Assembly (NCBI GenBank): GCA_000435175.1
Contig: FR880056.1
Coordinates: forward strand, 1 to 32,286
Length of the DNA: 32,286 nucleotides
From: Clostridium sp. CAG:245
GTDB lineage: Bacteria; Bacillota; Clostridia; TANB77; CAG-508
Direction: 5' to 3'
Shown: positions 15,481 through 24,144 of the stretch, one piece after another
Numbering within the stretch: position 1 is the first letter of the stretch
Layout of the letters: each line of letters starts with the position of its first letter
Made by a program: the position numbers and the translations under genes
Notes under the pieces: generated by a model
Told to the model about the DNA's origin: nothing
What the model saw: only the letters and a program-made list of their open reading frames with translations
Databases searched by the model: none

Positions 15481-15535
15481 GGTTTGAAAAAGTATTACAA
15501 TTTTGACTATGTCAAGTTTCATTCTTTTTCAAACC
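15481..15535. repeat. Short relative of the 124-bp element (copy E)
   Basis: GGTTTGAAAAAG (15481-15492) and CTTTTTCAAACC (15524-15535) form a perfect 12-bp inverted repeat. The left 43 bases align with the left 42 bases of the element at 24957-25080 with only a few differences. It lies 8 bases upstream of the response-regulator ribosome binding site. Confidence 0.65.
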
Positions 15536-15561
15536 GAAACTGTAAGGAGGAACAAATAAAA

Positions 15562-16242
15562 ATGGAAAATGATTGTATTTTAATAGTTGATGATGAGGAG
15601 AGAATGAGAAAGCTTATTAAAGATTTCTTAAAACAAAAAAATTATAATACAATGGAAGCTGCTGATGGTGAAGAAGCTTTAAAAGTGTTTTCTGAAAATC
15701 AAAATAGAATAAGATTAATATTATTGGATGTAATGATGCCTAAATTAGATGGCTGGTCTGTATTAAGACAGATTAGACAAACTTCTAAAGTGCCAATTAT
15801 GATGCTTACAGCAAGAGGCGAAGAACAAGATGAATTGTTCGGCTTTGAGTTAGGTGTGGACGAGTATATTTCTAAGCCATTCAGTCCTAAGATACTTGTC
15901 GCAAGAGTAGAGGCAATATTAAAAAGAACAGAAGGAGATAATAAAGAAGTAAAAGACTATGGTGGAATTCAAATAGACAATCAAGGAAGAACTGTTTCGG
16001 TTGATGGAAAGCAAATTGAACTTAGTCTAAGAGAATATGAGTTATTAGTATATTTAGTAGAAAATCAAGGAATCGCATTGTCAAGAGATAAAATATTAAA
16101 CAATGTATGGAACTATGACTATTATGGAGATTCTAGAACTATAGATAGTCATATAAAAAAGATAAGACACAAGCTAGGAAAAAAAGGCAAATATATAGAA
16201 ACAATAAGAGGAATTGGATATAAGTTTGAAGTTAAAAAGTAG
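15562..16242 (+). CDS. OmpR/PhoB-family response regulator
   Basis: 226-aa two-component transcription factor. The receiver domain has acidic pocket D10/D11, phosphoacceptor D56 (LLDVMMP) and K105 (ISKPF). The C-terminal winged-helix DNA-binding domain contains LSLREYELLVYLVENQG, SRTIDSHIKKIRHKLG and the IRGIGYKFE end. AAGGAGG (15544-15550) is 11 bases before ATG 15562; the in-frame TTG at 15484 would start inside the repeat and is rejected. The kinase gene follows after 67 bases, which contain a repeat arm. Targets cannot be deduced; the WG-repeat protein downstream may be part of the same pathway. Confidence 0.94.
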   Translation: MENDCILIVDDEERMRKLIKDFLKQKNYNTMEAADGEEALKVFSENQNRIRLILLDVMMPKLDGWSVLRQIRQTSKVPIMMLTARGEEQDELFGFELGVDEYISKPFSPKILVARVEAILKRTEGDNKEVKDYGGIQIDNQGRTVSVDGKQIELSLREYELLVYLVENQGIALSRDKILNNVWNYDYYGDSRTIDSHIKKIRHKLGKKGKYIETIRGIGYKFEVKK

Positions 16243-16254
16243 TAAATCTCTGTC

Positions 16255-16274
16255 AAAATTTAATTCTTTTCCAA
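16255..16274 (+). repeat. Repeat arm between response regulator and kinase genes
   Basis: AAAATTTAATTCTTTTCCAA is identical over 20 bases to the right arm of the element at 24957-25080 (25059-25078). Confidence 0.7.
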
Positions 16275-16309
16275 GTGAGTTTTGTGATGAAGGAGGAATA
16301 TGATTAAGA

Positions 16310-17812
16310 GTGAAAAAAACAAGATTTAAGTCCGTTCGTGTGAAGCTTTTTATTACACTCAGTGTTATAGTAATATTTATTGTTGCATTGCTGGTTATAA
16401 TGAACAGCATGGTATTAGAAACTTTTTACATGGTTTCTAAAATAAATTCTGTAAAAAAAGAGTACTATAAAATTAACGATATGTATAATAATAATGAAAG
16501 TTCAATTCTCTTAAAAATAAGAAATGATGCTCTGGCTAATAATTTTGATATAATGGTAGAAAATGAAGATTATATGCTAGTATTTTCTACTAACGAAAAT
16601 TTTTCCAATATGATTAGTCAAAATTTAGAGAATAATAGGCTGAAATTGTTTGGAAAAAGAGAAAGAGTTTTATATTCGAATAACAATATGGAGATAAAAA
16701 AAGTAACGACGTCTAGTCTAAATAGCATATTGTTATCTGGTGAACTAGATAATGGCTATAAAATTTATATTCAAATTCCAATTTCTGCAATAGAGGAGAG
16801 CGTTAGAATTTCTAATAATTTGTTGTTGATAATTGGAGTAATTGCTATTGTAATAGCAGGAATTGCAGTTTCGTACGTTTCTAGAAGGTTTACCAACCCA
16901 ATACTAGAATTGAATGTTATTGCAAATAAGATGTCTAAATTAGATTTTAGCAAGAAATATGAACCAACAGGGTCTAATGATGAGATAGATGAACTTGGAA
17001 AAAGTATAAATTTGATGTCTCAAAAGTTGGAAGGAACAATAAAACAACTACGTAGTAGTAATGTAGAACTAGAAAGAGACATAGAAGAAAAGTCTAAAAT
17101 AGATGAAATGAGAAAACAATTTATTTCTGATGTATCACACGAGTTGAAAACGCCGATTGCATTGATACAAGGCTATGCAGAGGGATTAGTTGAAAATGTA
17201 AATGCTGATGATGTATCTAGAAAATACTATGCAGAAGTTATTTTAGATGAGTCTAATAAAATGGATAAATTGGTAAGACAACTACTAGAACTTATGAAGC
17301 TAGAATATGGAAAAAGAGAGTTTAACAACGACACTTTTAATATATGCGAGCTAATACAGGAAGTAATAAGAAAATGTAATGTTATGCTAGAAGAAAAGGG
17401 TATAAAAGAAGTAAGATTTGAAGCAGACAAAAAGGTAAATGTGTATGCTGACGAATTCTACATAGAGCAAGCGTTTACAAATTATTTTACGAATGCAATT
17501 AAGCATACAAAAGAAGTAAATGGTGAAAAATATATAGAAATAAAATTAAAAGAAGATAAAGAAAAACATAAAGTAAAAATATCGGTATTTAATACAGGAG
17601 ACACATTGTCAGAAGAAAATCTAGAAAGAATTTGGGGAAGATTTTACAAAGTTGATGAATCTAGAAATAGAGCCGATGGTGGTACAGGAATAGGGCTTGC
17701 ACTTGTTAAAGCAATAATGAATAATTACAATTCTAAATATGGTGCAGTAAATAGAGAAAATGGCATTGAGTTTTACTTTGATATTCAGACAGATGCAGGG
17801 ATTGAAAAATAA
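16310..17812 (+). CDS. Sensor histidine kinase
   Basis: 500-aa membrane kinase partnered with the preceding regulator. There are two membrane helices (about 13-31 and 169-189) around a ~135-aa extracytoplasmic sensor region. A HAMP domain (RRFTNPILEL...), the H-box SDVSHELKTP with H277, the N-box NYFTNAIKHT and the G-boxes (GTGIGLALVK) follow. GTG 16310 gives MKKTRFKS; AAGGAGG (16290-16296) is 13 bases away. An ATG at 16300 is better spaced but out of frame across an A7 tract. The last codons and stop (IEK, TAA) lie inside a 23-base repeat arm, so the natural C-terminus may have been altered. Confidence 0.93.
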   Translation: MKKTRFKSVRVKLFITLSVIVIFIVALLVIMNSMVLETFYMVSKINSVKKEYYKINDMYNNNESSILLKIRNDALANNFDIMVENEDYMLVFSTNENFSNMISQNLENNRLKLFGKRERVLYSNNNMEIKKVTTSSLNSILLSGELDNGYKIYIQIPISAIEESVRISNNLLLIIGVIAIVIAGIAVSYVSRRFTNPILELNVIANKMSKLDFSKKYEPTGSNDEIDELGKSINLMSQKLEGTIKQLRSSNVELERDIEEKSKIDEMRKQFISDVSHELKTPIALIQGYAEGLVENVNADDVSRKYYAEVILDESNKMDKLVRQLLELMKLEYGKREFNNDTFNICELIQEVIRKCNVMLEEKGIKEVRFEADKKVNVYADEFYIEQAFTNYFTNAIKHTKEVNGEKYIEIKLKEDKEKHKVKISVFNTGDTLSEENLERIWGRFYKVDESRNRADGGTGIGLALVKAIMNNYNSKYGAVNRENGIEFYFDIQTDAGIEK

Positions 17813-17822
17813 TTACAATTTT
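17800..17822 (+). repeat. Repeat arm overlapping the histidine-kinase stop codon
   Basis: Identical over 23 bases (GATTGAAAAATAATTACAA and TTTT) to the left arm at 24957-24979. The kinase TAA (17810-17812) is within it. Confidence 0.75.
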
Positions 17823-17886
17823 CCGATCTAGAGAGTAAAGAGAACCAATGTTAAACATATGTGAAAAATGAAAGGGAGAAGTTGTA

Positions 17887-19677
17887 ATGAGTAGAAATCA
17901 AGTTAATAATCCAGATGATTTAAGAAAAACAGTAAAGAATGGAAAAAATAAAAGAAAAAAAGCTAACAAAAAAGCTTTAACTAGACTGTTACTTTTAATA
18001 GTTGTAATAGTAGTAATTGTTATGGTTGCTAAGAATATTAGTAAAAACAAAAAGATAAAATTAGAAGAAGTAACAGAATATAACTATTTTTCTACACTTA
18101 TTGGAGAAAATGCGGGAGTAATAGACAAGACTGGAAAGACAGTAATAGAGCCACAATATGATTCTGTTCAGATTCCAAACCCTTCTAAGGCAATATTTAT
18201 TTGTATGAACAAAGATGGAACAACAAAGGTATTAAATGCAAATAACAAAGAAGTTTTAACAAAATACAAAAATGTACAAGCCATTCCAAACAATAATACA
18301 TCAATTTCTAATACGTATCAAACTCAAATTTTGAAATATCAAGATGGAGAAAAGTATGGATTGGTTAGCATTGATGGTAAAGAAATAACATCGGCAATTT
18401 ATGATAGTATAGAAACCTTAGAATATAAAGACGGAGTATTAAGAGTTCAAAAAGATGGCAAATATGGACTTATAGACATAAATGGAGAAGAAATTGTAAA
18501 ACCAGAATACAATTCGATTACAACAGATGGATACTATAATGAAGAAACAAAATATGAAAAAGCAGGATATATTGTAAATGTAAGAACAGACAATGGCTAT
18601 AGATATGGTTATATAAATTATAAGAATAGACAAACACTAGATACAATTTACACAAATGTAAAAAGAATAACTTCTTTGAAAGATGATGAGACAGTATATT
18701 TAATAACATATAAAAATGGAATGGCTGGAGTATTAAAAAATGGCCAAACACTTATAGATAATCAATATGAAGACATTGACTTTGATAGTGAAAACAAAAT
18801 ATTTGTATTGCAACAAAATGCAAAACAGGGAGTATATGATTTAGATGGAAGCATGATATTGCCAATTCAATATGAAAATATTACATTTGCGGGAAGCTAT
18901 CTAAACGCAGAAAAAGACGGGAAACTATTGGTATTTGATGTTGCAGGAACTTTGCAGAGCGATGATAGCTATAAGAGTGTAGAAAAAGTTGCAAATGGAA
19001 AATATAGTATAACAATAGATAGAAACAATCAATATGGGGTAATAGATCAAAACAAAATATCAGTAATAGAAAATAAATATTCAAACATTTCATATGCATT
19101 TGGAGATTACTTTATAGTATCAAATGGTAGAAAATCTGGTGTGCTAGATGTTAGTGGCAATACAGTAATACCACTGGAAAAAGATACAATTCAAAACATA
19201 AAAGGAACAAACATAGTACAAATAATAGATTCAAACACAAAAACTTCTGAAATATATAACAAAAAAATGGAAAAAGTGCTAGAACTAACAGATATTCGCG
19301 TTTATATAAAAGACAATTATTTAAAAGTAACATCAGCAAATGGAATAGCTTATTTAGACTATGACGGAAACAAAAAAGATGCAAAAGACATATTTACAAA
19401 CAACGAAATATTTGCAAAAGAACAAAATGGCAAATGGGGATATGTTGACAAAAATGGAAATACAGTTGTAGATTTTAAATATGATATGGCAATAGACCTT
19501 AATGAATATGGCTTTGGAGCTGTTAAGCAAAATGGAAGATGGGGCGTAGTGGATTCTAAAGGAAACGAAATAAAAGCACCAACATATGAATTAAATGAAT
19601 ATGCACCAAACTTTATAGGCGAATATTATGAGGTAAGTAGTTTGTATGAGGTGGCATATTTTACAAATGAGATATAA
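17887..19677 (+). CDS. Membrane-anchored WG-repeat protein
   Basis: 596-aa protein with a basic cytoplasmic N-terminus, one membrane helix (31-48) and a long outward-facing region built of WG-type repeats. Examples are YGLVSIDGKEI, YGLIDINGEEIV, QGVYDLDGSMIL, YGVIDQNKISVI, WGYVDKNGNTVV and WGVVDSKGNEI, spaced roughly every 40-60 residues. WG repeats are found in surface and sensory proteins of Firmicutes; a ligand is not known. It follows the histidine kinase by 74 bases with no terminator seen, so it is probably co-transcribed. It could act as an accessory sensor or as an output of that system. AAAGGGAG lies before ATG 17887. Confidence 0.85.
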   Translation: MSRNQVNNPDDLRKTVKNGKNKRKKANKKALTRLLLLIVVIVVIVMVAKNISKNKKIKLEEVTEYNYFSTLIGENAGVIDKTGKTVIEPQYDSVQIPNPSKAIFICMNKDGTTKVLNANNKEVLTKYKNVQAIPNNNTSISNTYQTQILKYQDGEKYGLVSIDGKEITSAIYDSIETLEYKDGVLRVQKDGKYGLIDINGEEIVKPEYNSITTDGYYNEETKYEKAGYIVNVRTDNGYRYGYINYKNRQTLDTIYTNVKRITSLKDDETVYLITYKNGMAGVLKNGQTLIDNQYEDIDFDSENKIFVLQQNAKQGVYDLDGSMILPIQYENITFAGSYLNAEKDGKLLVFDVAGTLQSDDSYKSVEKVANGKYSITIDRNNQYGVIDQNKISVIENKYSNISYAFGDYFIVSNGRKSGVLDVSGNTVIPLEKDTIQNIKGTNIVQIIDSNTKTSEIYNKKMEKVLELTDIRVYIKDNYLKVTSANGIAYLDYDGNKKDAKDIFTNNEIFAKEQNGKWGYVDKNGNTVVDFKYDMAIDLNEYGFGAVKQNGRWGVVDSKGNEIKAPTYELNEYAPNFIGEYYEVSSLYEVAYFTNEI

Positions 19678-19714
19678 ATAATTATGGATTAGTAAAAATA
19701 AATGGAGGATGAAA

Positions 19715-20947
19715 ATGGAAAATTATAATTTAGAAAGTGCCAGAGAACTTATAAATTCAGCTGAAAAAGAGTTATCAGAAGAGTTTGAAAAGGCTGAAGA
19801 AATATGTGAATTTAATAGTGAAAAAGTATTAAAAGCTTTTCAAGAAAATAGAGTAAATGAAGCGGATTTTGGAAGTACTACAGGTTATGGTTATGGAGAT
19901 ATTGGAAGAGAAAAAATAGAAAAGGTTTTCGCTGATGTTTTAAGGGCAGAGGACTGTATCGTAAGAGGCCAATTTATATCTGGAACACATGCTTTAACAG
20001 TTGCATTATTTGCTTTTTTAAGACCTGGAGATACAATGCTAAGCATAAATGGTAAGCCATATGATACACTAGATGAAGTAATTGGAATTGCAGAAAATCC
20101 AAGTTCATTAAAATCATTTGGGGTAAAGTATGAACAAATCGATTTAATAAATGACGACTTTGATTATGAAAAAATAACAGAAAGATTAAAACAGTCAAAA
20201 GTAAAATTAATAGAAATTCAACGCTCAAAAGGTTATGCTTTAAGAAAGAGTATTTCATTAGATAAGGTTGAAAGAGTAATTAAAGCAATAAGAGAAGTAG
20301 ACAAAGATGTAATAATAATGATAGATAACTGCTATTGTGAATTTGTATCAAAAAGAGAGCCATTAGAAGTAGGAGCCGATGTAATAGTAGGTTCACTTAT
20401 AAAAAATTTAGGTGGAGGAATTGCTCCAAATGGTGCATACATAGCAGGTAGAAAAGACTTAGTAGAGCTTGCAGCAGAAAGATTAACAGTTCCAGGAGAA
20501 GGAAAAGGAGTTGGCCCAACTTTAGGTATAAACAGAAGTCTTTTGCAAGGATTATTTTTAGCACCAAGTGTTGTAAAAGCAAGCATAAAAACAGCAATAT
20601 TAACCAGCAAAGTAATGGAAATGTTGGGCTACAAAGTAGAACCAAGATTTGATGCAGAAAGAGTAGACATAGTTCAAACTATAGAATTTGGAGATAGAGA
20701 AAAATTAATAAAATACTGCCAAGGAATACAAGCTGGTTCGCCAGTAGATTCAGACTCTTTGCCAGAACCATGTGATACCCCAGGGTACCAAGACCAAATA
20801 ATAATGGCATCTGGAAGTTTCACGCAAGGTTCTTCAATAGAGCTATCTTGCGATGGACCGCTAAGAGCTCCATTTGTTGGATTCCAACAAGGTGCATTAA
20901 CATACGAATATGGAAAATTAGGATTAATAAAAGCAATCGCCCAATAG
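19715..20947 (+). CDS. Methionine gamma-lyase family PLP protein (YnbB / aluminium-resistance family)
   Basis: 410-aa fold-type I PLP enzyme related to cystathionine/methionine gamma-lyases. Members are annotated as YnbB or aluminium-resistance proteins; the physiological reaction is not settled. The family hallmarks TTGYGYGDIGREKIE, QFISGTHALTVALFA, the cofactor lysine K230 in GSLIKNLGGG, and PGEGKGVGPTLG are present. The start is ATG 19715, 6 bases after GGAGG (19704-19708); ATG 19709 abuts that site. The final codons and the TAG stop lie inside a REP-like palindrome, so the last three or four residues are dictated by the repeat. It is probably the first gene of a run with the flavoprotein and YigZ genes. 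Confidence 0.9.
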   Translation: MENYNLESARELINSAEKELSEEFEKAEEICEFNSEKVLKAFQENRVNEADFGSTTGYGYGDIGREKIEKVFADVLRAEDCIVRGQFISGTHALTVALFAFLRPGDTMLSINGKPYDTLDEVIGIAENPSSLKSFGVKYEQIDLINDDFDYEKITERLKQSKVKLIEIQRSKGYALRKSISLDKVERVIKAIREVDKDVIIMIDNCYCEFVSKREPLEVGADVIVGSLIKNLGGGIAPNGAYIAGRKDLVELAAERLTVPGEGKGVGPTLGINRSLLQGLFLAPSVVKASIKTAILTSKVMEMLGYKVEPRFDAERVDIVQTIEFGDREKLIKYCQGIQAGSPVDSDSLPEPCDTPGYQDQIIMASGSFTQGSSIELSCDGPLRAPFVGFQQGALTYEYGKLGLIKAIAQ

Positions 20948-20968
20948 GGACGCCCCTTTTTGGGCGAA
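20937..20968 (+). repeat. REP-like GC palindrome, copy 4, overlapping a stop codon
   Basis: TCGCCCAATAGGGACG followed by CCCCTTTTTGGGCGAA, the same sequence as copy 3 except the first base. The TAG of the PLP-protein gene (20945-20947) is inside the left half. The downstream flavoprotein RBS begins 4 bases after it. Confidence 0.88.
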
Positions 20969-20983
20969 AAGAAAGGATTTTTA

Positions 20984-22252
20984 ATGAAGGTTGTAGTAAT
21001 TGGTGGTGGTCCAGCTGGAATGATGGCTGCGATAACTGCTAGCAAAAATGGAAATGAAGTTTATTTGCTAGAAAAAAATGATAGATTAGGTAAGAAGTTG
21101 CTTATTACAGGTAAAGGCAGATGTAACATTACAAGTAGTCTGGATATAAAGGATTTCATACAGAATGTTCCGGGAAATGGCAGATTTTTGTATAGTTCTT
21201 TTGATAATTATACGAATTTAGATATAATCAATTTTTTAAAAAAGCACGGTGTTAGTGTAAAAGAAGAAAGAGGGAATAGAATATTTCCAACTTCCGATAA
21301 ATCACTCGATGTGTTAAAGGCTTTTGAAACTGAGCTAAAAAATAAAAGAGTAAAAATAAAATTTAATACCAGAGTTGTGGGAATAGAGACAAAAGAAAAT
21401 AAAGTAGTAAGTGTAATGTACGAAGATGGGAATGGTGGACAAAAGAAAATTTTAGCAGACAAAGTAATTCTTGCAACTGGTGGAAAAACATATTCTGCAA
21501 CAGGTTCTACTGGAGACGGATATGAAATTGCTCAAAAATTAGGACATACAATAGTGCCTGTAAAACCATCACTTGTTCCATTAACAGCAGAAGGCGAATC
21601 TTTAAATATTTGTAAACAAATGCAAGGCTTAAGCCTAAGAAATGTTCAAATAAAATTGATTGATACAAACAAAAACAAGACAATATATGAAGATTTTGGA
21701 GAAATGCTATTTACACATTTTGGAGTATCTGGACCAACAATATTGAGTTCATCAGCACATTTACTAAGATATAAAAATGTAGAAAACCTCTTAAAAGAAG
21801 GAAAAATACAGCTTGTAATAGATTTAAAACCAGCATTACAACAAGAAAAACTTGATAACAGAATACAAAGAGACTTTTTAGAAGGAAAGAACAAAGAATT
21901 CAAAAATTGTTTAAACAATTTATTGCCACAAAAAATGATTGATACGGTAGTTGAATTATCAAAAATAAATCCATATAAAAAAGTAAACGAGATTACAAGA
22001 GAAGAAAGAATGAACCTAGTAAAACTCCTAAAAAACTTTACTATTACAATATCTGGATTTAGACCAATAGAAGAAGGAATTGTAACTTCTGGTGGAATAA
22101 ATGTAAAAGAAATAAATCCAAAAACAATGGAATCAAAGATAGTTAATGGATTGTATTTTGCAGGAGAAATAATAGATGTAGACGCATATACTGGTGGATT
22201 TAACTTGCAAATTGCATATTCTACAGGATTTACGGCAGGCTCAGAATGCTAG
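20984..22252 (+). CDS. NAD(P)/FAD-dependent oxidoreductase, BaiN/HI0933 family
   Basis: 422-aa flavoprotein. The FAD-binding Rossmann motif VVVIGGGPAGMMAAITA starts at residue 3. The family block LLITGKGRCNITS (about 44-56) follows, then LATGGKTYSATGSTGDGYEIA, THFGVSGPTIL and the terminal AGEIIDVDAYTGGFNLQIAYSTG. These match the HI0933/YhiN (BaiN-like) group, some members of which reduce unsaturated substrates; no specific substrate is inferred. ATG 20984 follows AAAGGA by 6 bases; the TTG at 20960 lies in the palindrome. The yigZ gene begins 13 bases after the stop, indicating one transcript. Confidence 0.9.
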   Translation: MKVVVIGGGPAGMMAAITASKNGNEVYLLEKNDRLGKKLLITGKGRCNITSSLDIKDFIQNVPGNGRFLYSSFDNYTNLDIINFLKKHGVSVKEERGNRIFPTSDKSLDVLKAFETELKNKRVKIKFNTRVVGIETKENKVVSVMYEDGNGGQKKILADKVILATGGKTYSATGSTGDGYEIAQKLGHTIVPVKPSLVPLTAEGESLNICKQMQGLSLRNVQIKLIDTNKNKTIYEDFGEMLFTHFGVSGPTILSSSAHLLRYKNVENLLKEGKIQLVIDLKPALQQEKLDNRIQRDFLEGKNKEFKNCLNNLLPQKMIDTVVELSKINPYKKVNEITREERMNLVKLLKNFTITISGFRPIEEGIVTSGGINVKEINPKTMESKIVNGLYFAGEIIDVDAYTGGFNLQIAYSTGFTAGSEC

Positions 22253-22265
22253 AAAGGAAAATGAA

Positions 22266-22910
22266 TTGAAGTTTTGTACTTTAAAGGAGGCTTCTACTGC
22301 AGAGATTGTGGAAAAAAAATCTCGATTTATTGCAAATAGCTGCCATATAGAGAGTAAAGAAGAAGCGGAAGAAAAAATCAATTTAATAAAAAAGAAATAC
22401 TATGACGCAAAGCACAACTGTTTTTCGTTTAGTATCGTTGATAAAGATGGAAATTTATTAGAAAAGAGCAGTGACGATGGAGAACCATCTGGAACTGCAG
22501 GTGCTCCAATTTTAAATGTTATAAGAAAAAATAACCTGAATAATGTTCTTATTGTTGTAACAAGATATTTTGGTGGAATATTATTAGGAACAGGAGGACT
22601 TACAAGAGCGTATTCAAATACCGCATTGGCATCAATAGAAAATGGAAAAATAATAGAAGTTGAAAATGGATTACAAGCAAGCCTAGAGATAGAATATTCG
22701 GAAAATGAAAAATTTAAATATTATTGTGAAAGAAACAATATAAAAATTGTAGAAACAAAATATTCTGAAAATATAATTCAAAAAATAGAATTAAATGAAG
22801 AAGAATATAATAAATTGATATCAAAAAACATGGAAATTAATAGGCAGTTACCATTCAAAATAAAAGAAATCGGTATATTATGTCGAAAATTCGTTGAAAA
22901 AGTACAATAA
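22266..22910 (+). CDS. yigZ: YigZ/IMPACT family protein
   Basis: 214-aa member of the UPF0029/IMPACT family, whose eukaryotic relatives regulate GCN2; the bacterial function is not firmly established. The conserved core is KKSRFIAN (about 16-23), YYDAKHNCFSF, SSDDGEPSGTAGAPIL (about 77-92) and the glycine-rich VVTRYFGGILLGTGGLTRAYS. A C-terminal DUF1949-like ferredoxin fold follows. TTG 22266 is chosen because AAAGGAAA is about 6-8 bases upstream and it gives the normal family N-terminus; the in-frame upstream ORF overlaps the previous gene. The 3' end of the gene holds part of the spo0A upstream region. Confidence 0.9.
   Translation: MKFCTLKEASTAEIVEKKSRFIANSCHIESKEEAEEKINLIKKKYYDAKHNCFSFSIVDKDGNLLEKSSDDGEPSGTAGAPILNVIRKNNLNNVLIVVTRYFGGILLGTGGLTRAYSNTALASIENGKIIEVENGLQASLEIEYSENEKFKYYCERNNIKIVETKYSENIIQKIELNEEEYNKLISKNMEINRQLPFKIKEIGILCRKFVEKVQ
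22879..22887 (+). promoter_or_regulatory. Possible Spo0A box upstream of spo0A
   Basis: TATGTCGAAAA resembles the Spo0A box (TTTTGTCGAAA). It is in the end of yigZ, about 60 bases upstream of the spo0A -35 element. Autoregulation of spo0A is known in other spore formers; here it is inference. Confidence 0.35.
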
Positions 22911-22946
22911 TGTATGAAGAAAAATGGAAAAGTTTCCCAAAAACTA

Positions 22947-22975
22947 TTGCAAAAAGCAAAATATGCGTATATAAT
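22947..22975 (+). promoter_or_regulatory. Promoter of spo0A
   Basis: TTGCAA (22947-22952), 17-base spacer and TATAAT (22970-22975), 54 bases before the GTG start. A SigH-type site was not obvious. Confidence 0.7.
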
Positions 22976-23028
22976 ACACGTTGTAAAAGATTTACAACTA
23001 TGTAAATAAGAATAGGGGGAACGAAAGA

Positions 23029-23850
23029 GTGAATGAAAAAATAACAGTTTTGATTTCTGACGACAATAATGAATTTGCAACAACTTTAGCAAACTATCTA
23101 GAAAAGGATGAGGACATGCAGGTTGTTGGCATGGCAAAAGACGGAGAGGAAGCACTCAGTATTATATCTACTTTAAAACCAGATGTTGTACTATTAGATG
23201 TTATTATGCCACATTTAGATGGGTTAGGAGTCTTAGAAAGATTAAGTTCAATGAGACTAGAAAAAAGGCCAATATGCATAATGCTTTCAGCAGTAGGTCA
23301 AGACAAAATAACACAAAAAGCAATAACTTTAGGGGCTCAATATTATGTTGTAAAACCATTCGACATAGAGGTATTAATAAAAAGAATAAAAGAATTGAGA
23401 TATTATCAGCCTTCTACAAACAGAGGAAGCTTTATTGTGAAAGAAACGAAATCCCAGTACATAGATATACCACAACAAATTGACAAAAAGAGTGAAGATG
23501 GATTAGAAGCTTTAGTTACAAATATAATCCATGAAGTTGGTGTACCAGCACATATTAAAGGATATCAATATTTAAGAGAAGCCATAATGATGGTTGTAAA
23601 TGATATTGATATAATAAACCAAATAACAAAACAACTGTATCCAGACATAGCCAAGAAATACCACACTACGCCAAGCCGTGTAGAGCGTGCGATTCGCCAT
23701 GCTATAGAAGTTGCATGGGGCAGAGGAGAACCAGCAGTTGTAGAAAACATATTTGGTTATACAGTATCTGCAAGCAAGGGAAAACCAACGAATTCGGAAT
23801 TTATAGCAATGATAGCTGATAAGCTAAGGCTAGAAATAAAGACTGCATAA
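23029..23850 (+). CDS. spo0A: Sporulation master regulator Spo0A
   Basis: 273-aa response regulator that commits cells to sporulation when phosphorylated. The receiver domain has D11/D12, phosphoacceptor D57 (LLDVIMPHLDGLG) and K109 (VVKPFD). The Spo0A-specific DNA-binding domain is unmistakable: IIHEVGVPAHIKGYQYLREA, QLYPDIAKKYHTTPSRVERA and IRHAIEVAWGRG. Start is GTG 23029 with AGGGGGA 8 bases upstream. Normally spoIVB lies upstream; here yigZ does. A 7-bp hairpin follows the stop (23853-23871) and a long terminator lies at 23979. This gene and spoIIID show the organism belongs to an endospore-forming lineage. Confidence 0.97.
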   Translation: MNEKITVLISDDNNEFATTLANYLEKDEDMQVVGMAKDGEEALSIISTLKPDVVLLDVIMPHLDGLGVLERLSSMRLEKRPICIMLSAVGQDKITQKAITLGAQYYVVKPFDIEVLIKRIKELRYYQPSTNRGSFIVKETKSQYIDIPQQIDKKSEDGLEALVTNIIHEVGVPAHIKGYQYLREAIMMVVNDIDIINQITKQLYPDIAKKYHTTPSRVERAIRHAIEVAWGRGEPAVVENIFGYTVSASKGKPTNSEFIAMIADKLRLEIKTA

Positions 23851-23978
23851 AACTTGCAAAACCATTGCAAGAGGCGGGTTACAGAAAATAAGCAATAGCA
23901 ATAAATTAAAATTAATTGCACTAAAATTTGTGAAAAATCAGCAGGAGATAGCGATAAATCATTTTAATATAATGCAAT

Positions 23979-24051
23979 AAACTTTCAAAATTTATTGGTC
24001 ATTATTTCAAATATATGTTTGGAATATAATCAATAATTTTGAAAGTTTTTT
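23979..24051 (+). terminator. Long hairpin terminator downstream of spo0A
   Basis: AAACTTTCAAAATTtATTG (23979-23997) pairs with CAATAATTTTGAAAGTTT (24031-24048) with one bulge, further pairing inside the loop, then a T run. It insulates spo0A from the small-peptide locus. The 23851-23978 stretch otherwise shows only a CTTGCAA/TTGCAAG hairpin. Confidence 0.7.
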
Positions 24052-24085
24052 GATATATAAAAAATATAAAATTTTACTTTTTTGA

Positions 24086-24114
24086 TAGACAAATGAGTAA
24101 AAATATACTATACT
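24086..24114 (+). promoter_or_regulatory. Promoter of the small hydrophobic peptide mRNA
   Basis: TAGACA (24086-24091), 17-base spacer, TATACT (24109-24114). Transcription is expected to begin at about 24121-24124, at or near AUAGGAAAUG. Confidence 0.7.
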
Positions 24115-24144
24115 GTTTGCTATAGGAAATGAGAATAAGCAGAT

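Noticed and set aside
15484..15561. N-terminal extension of the response regulator (TTG 15484)
   Set aside because: It translates the repeat element; ATG 15562 has AAGGAGG and gives the standard receiver start.
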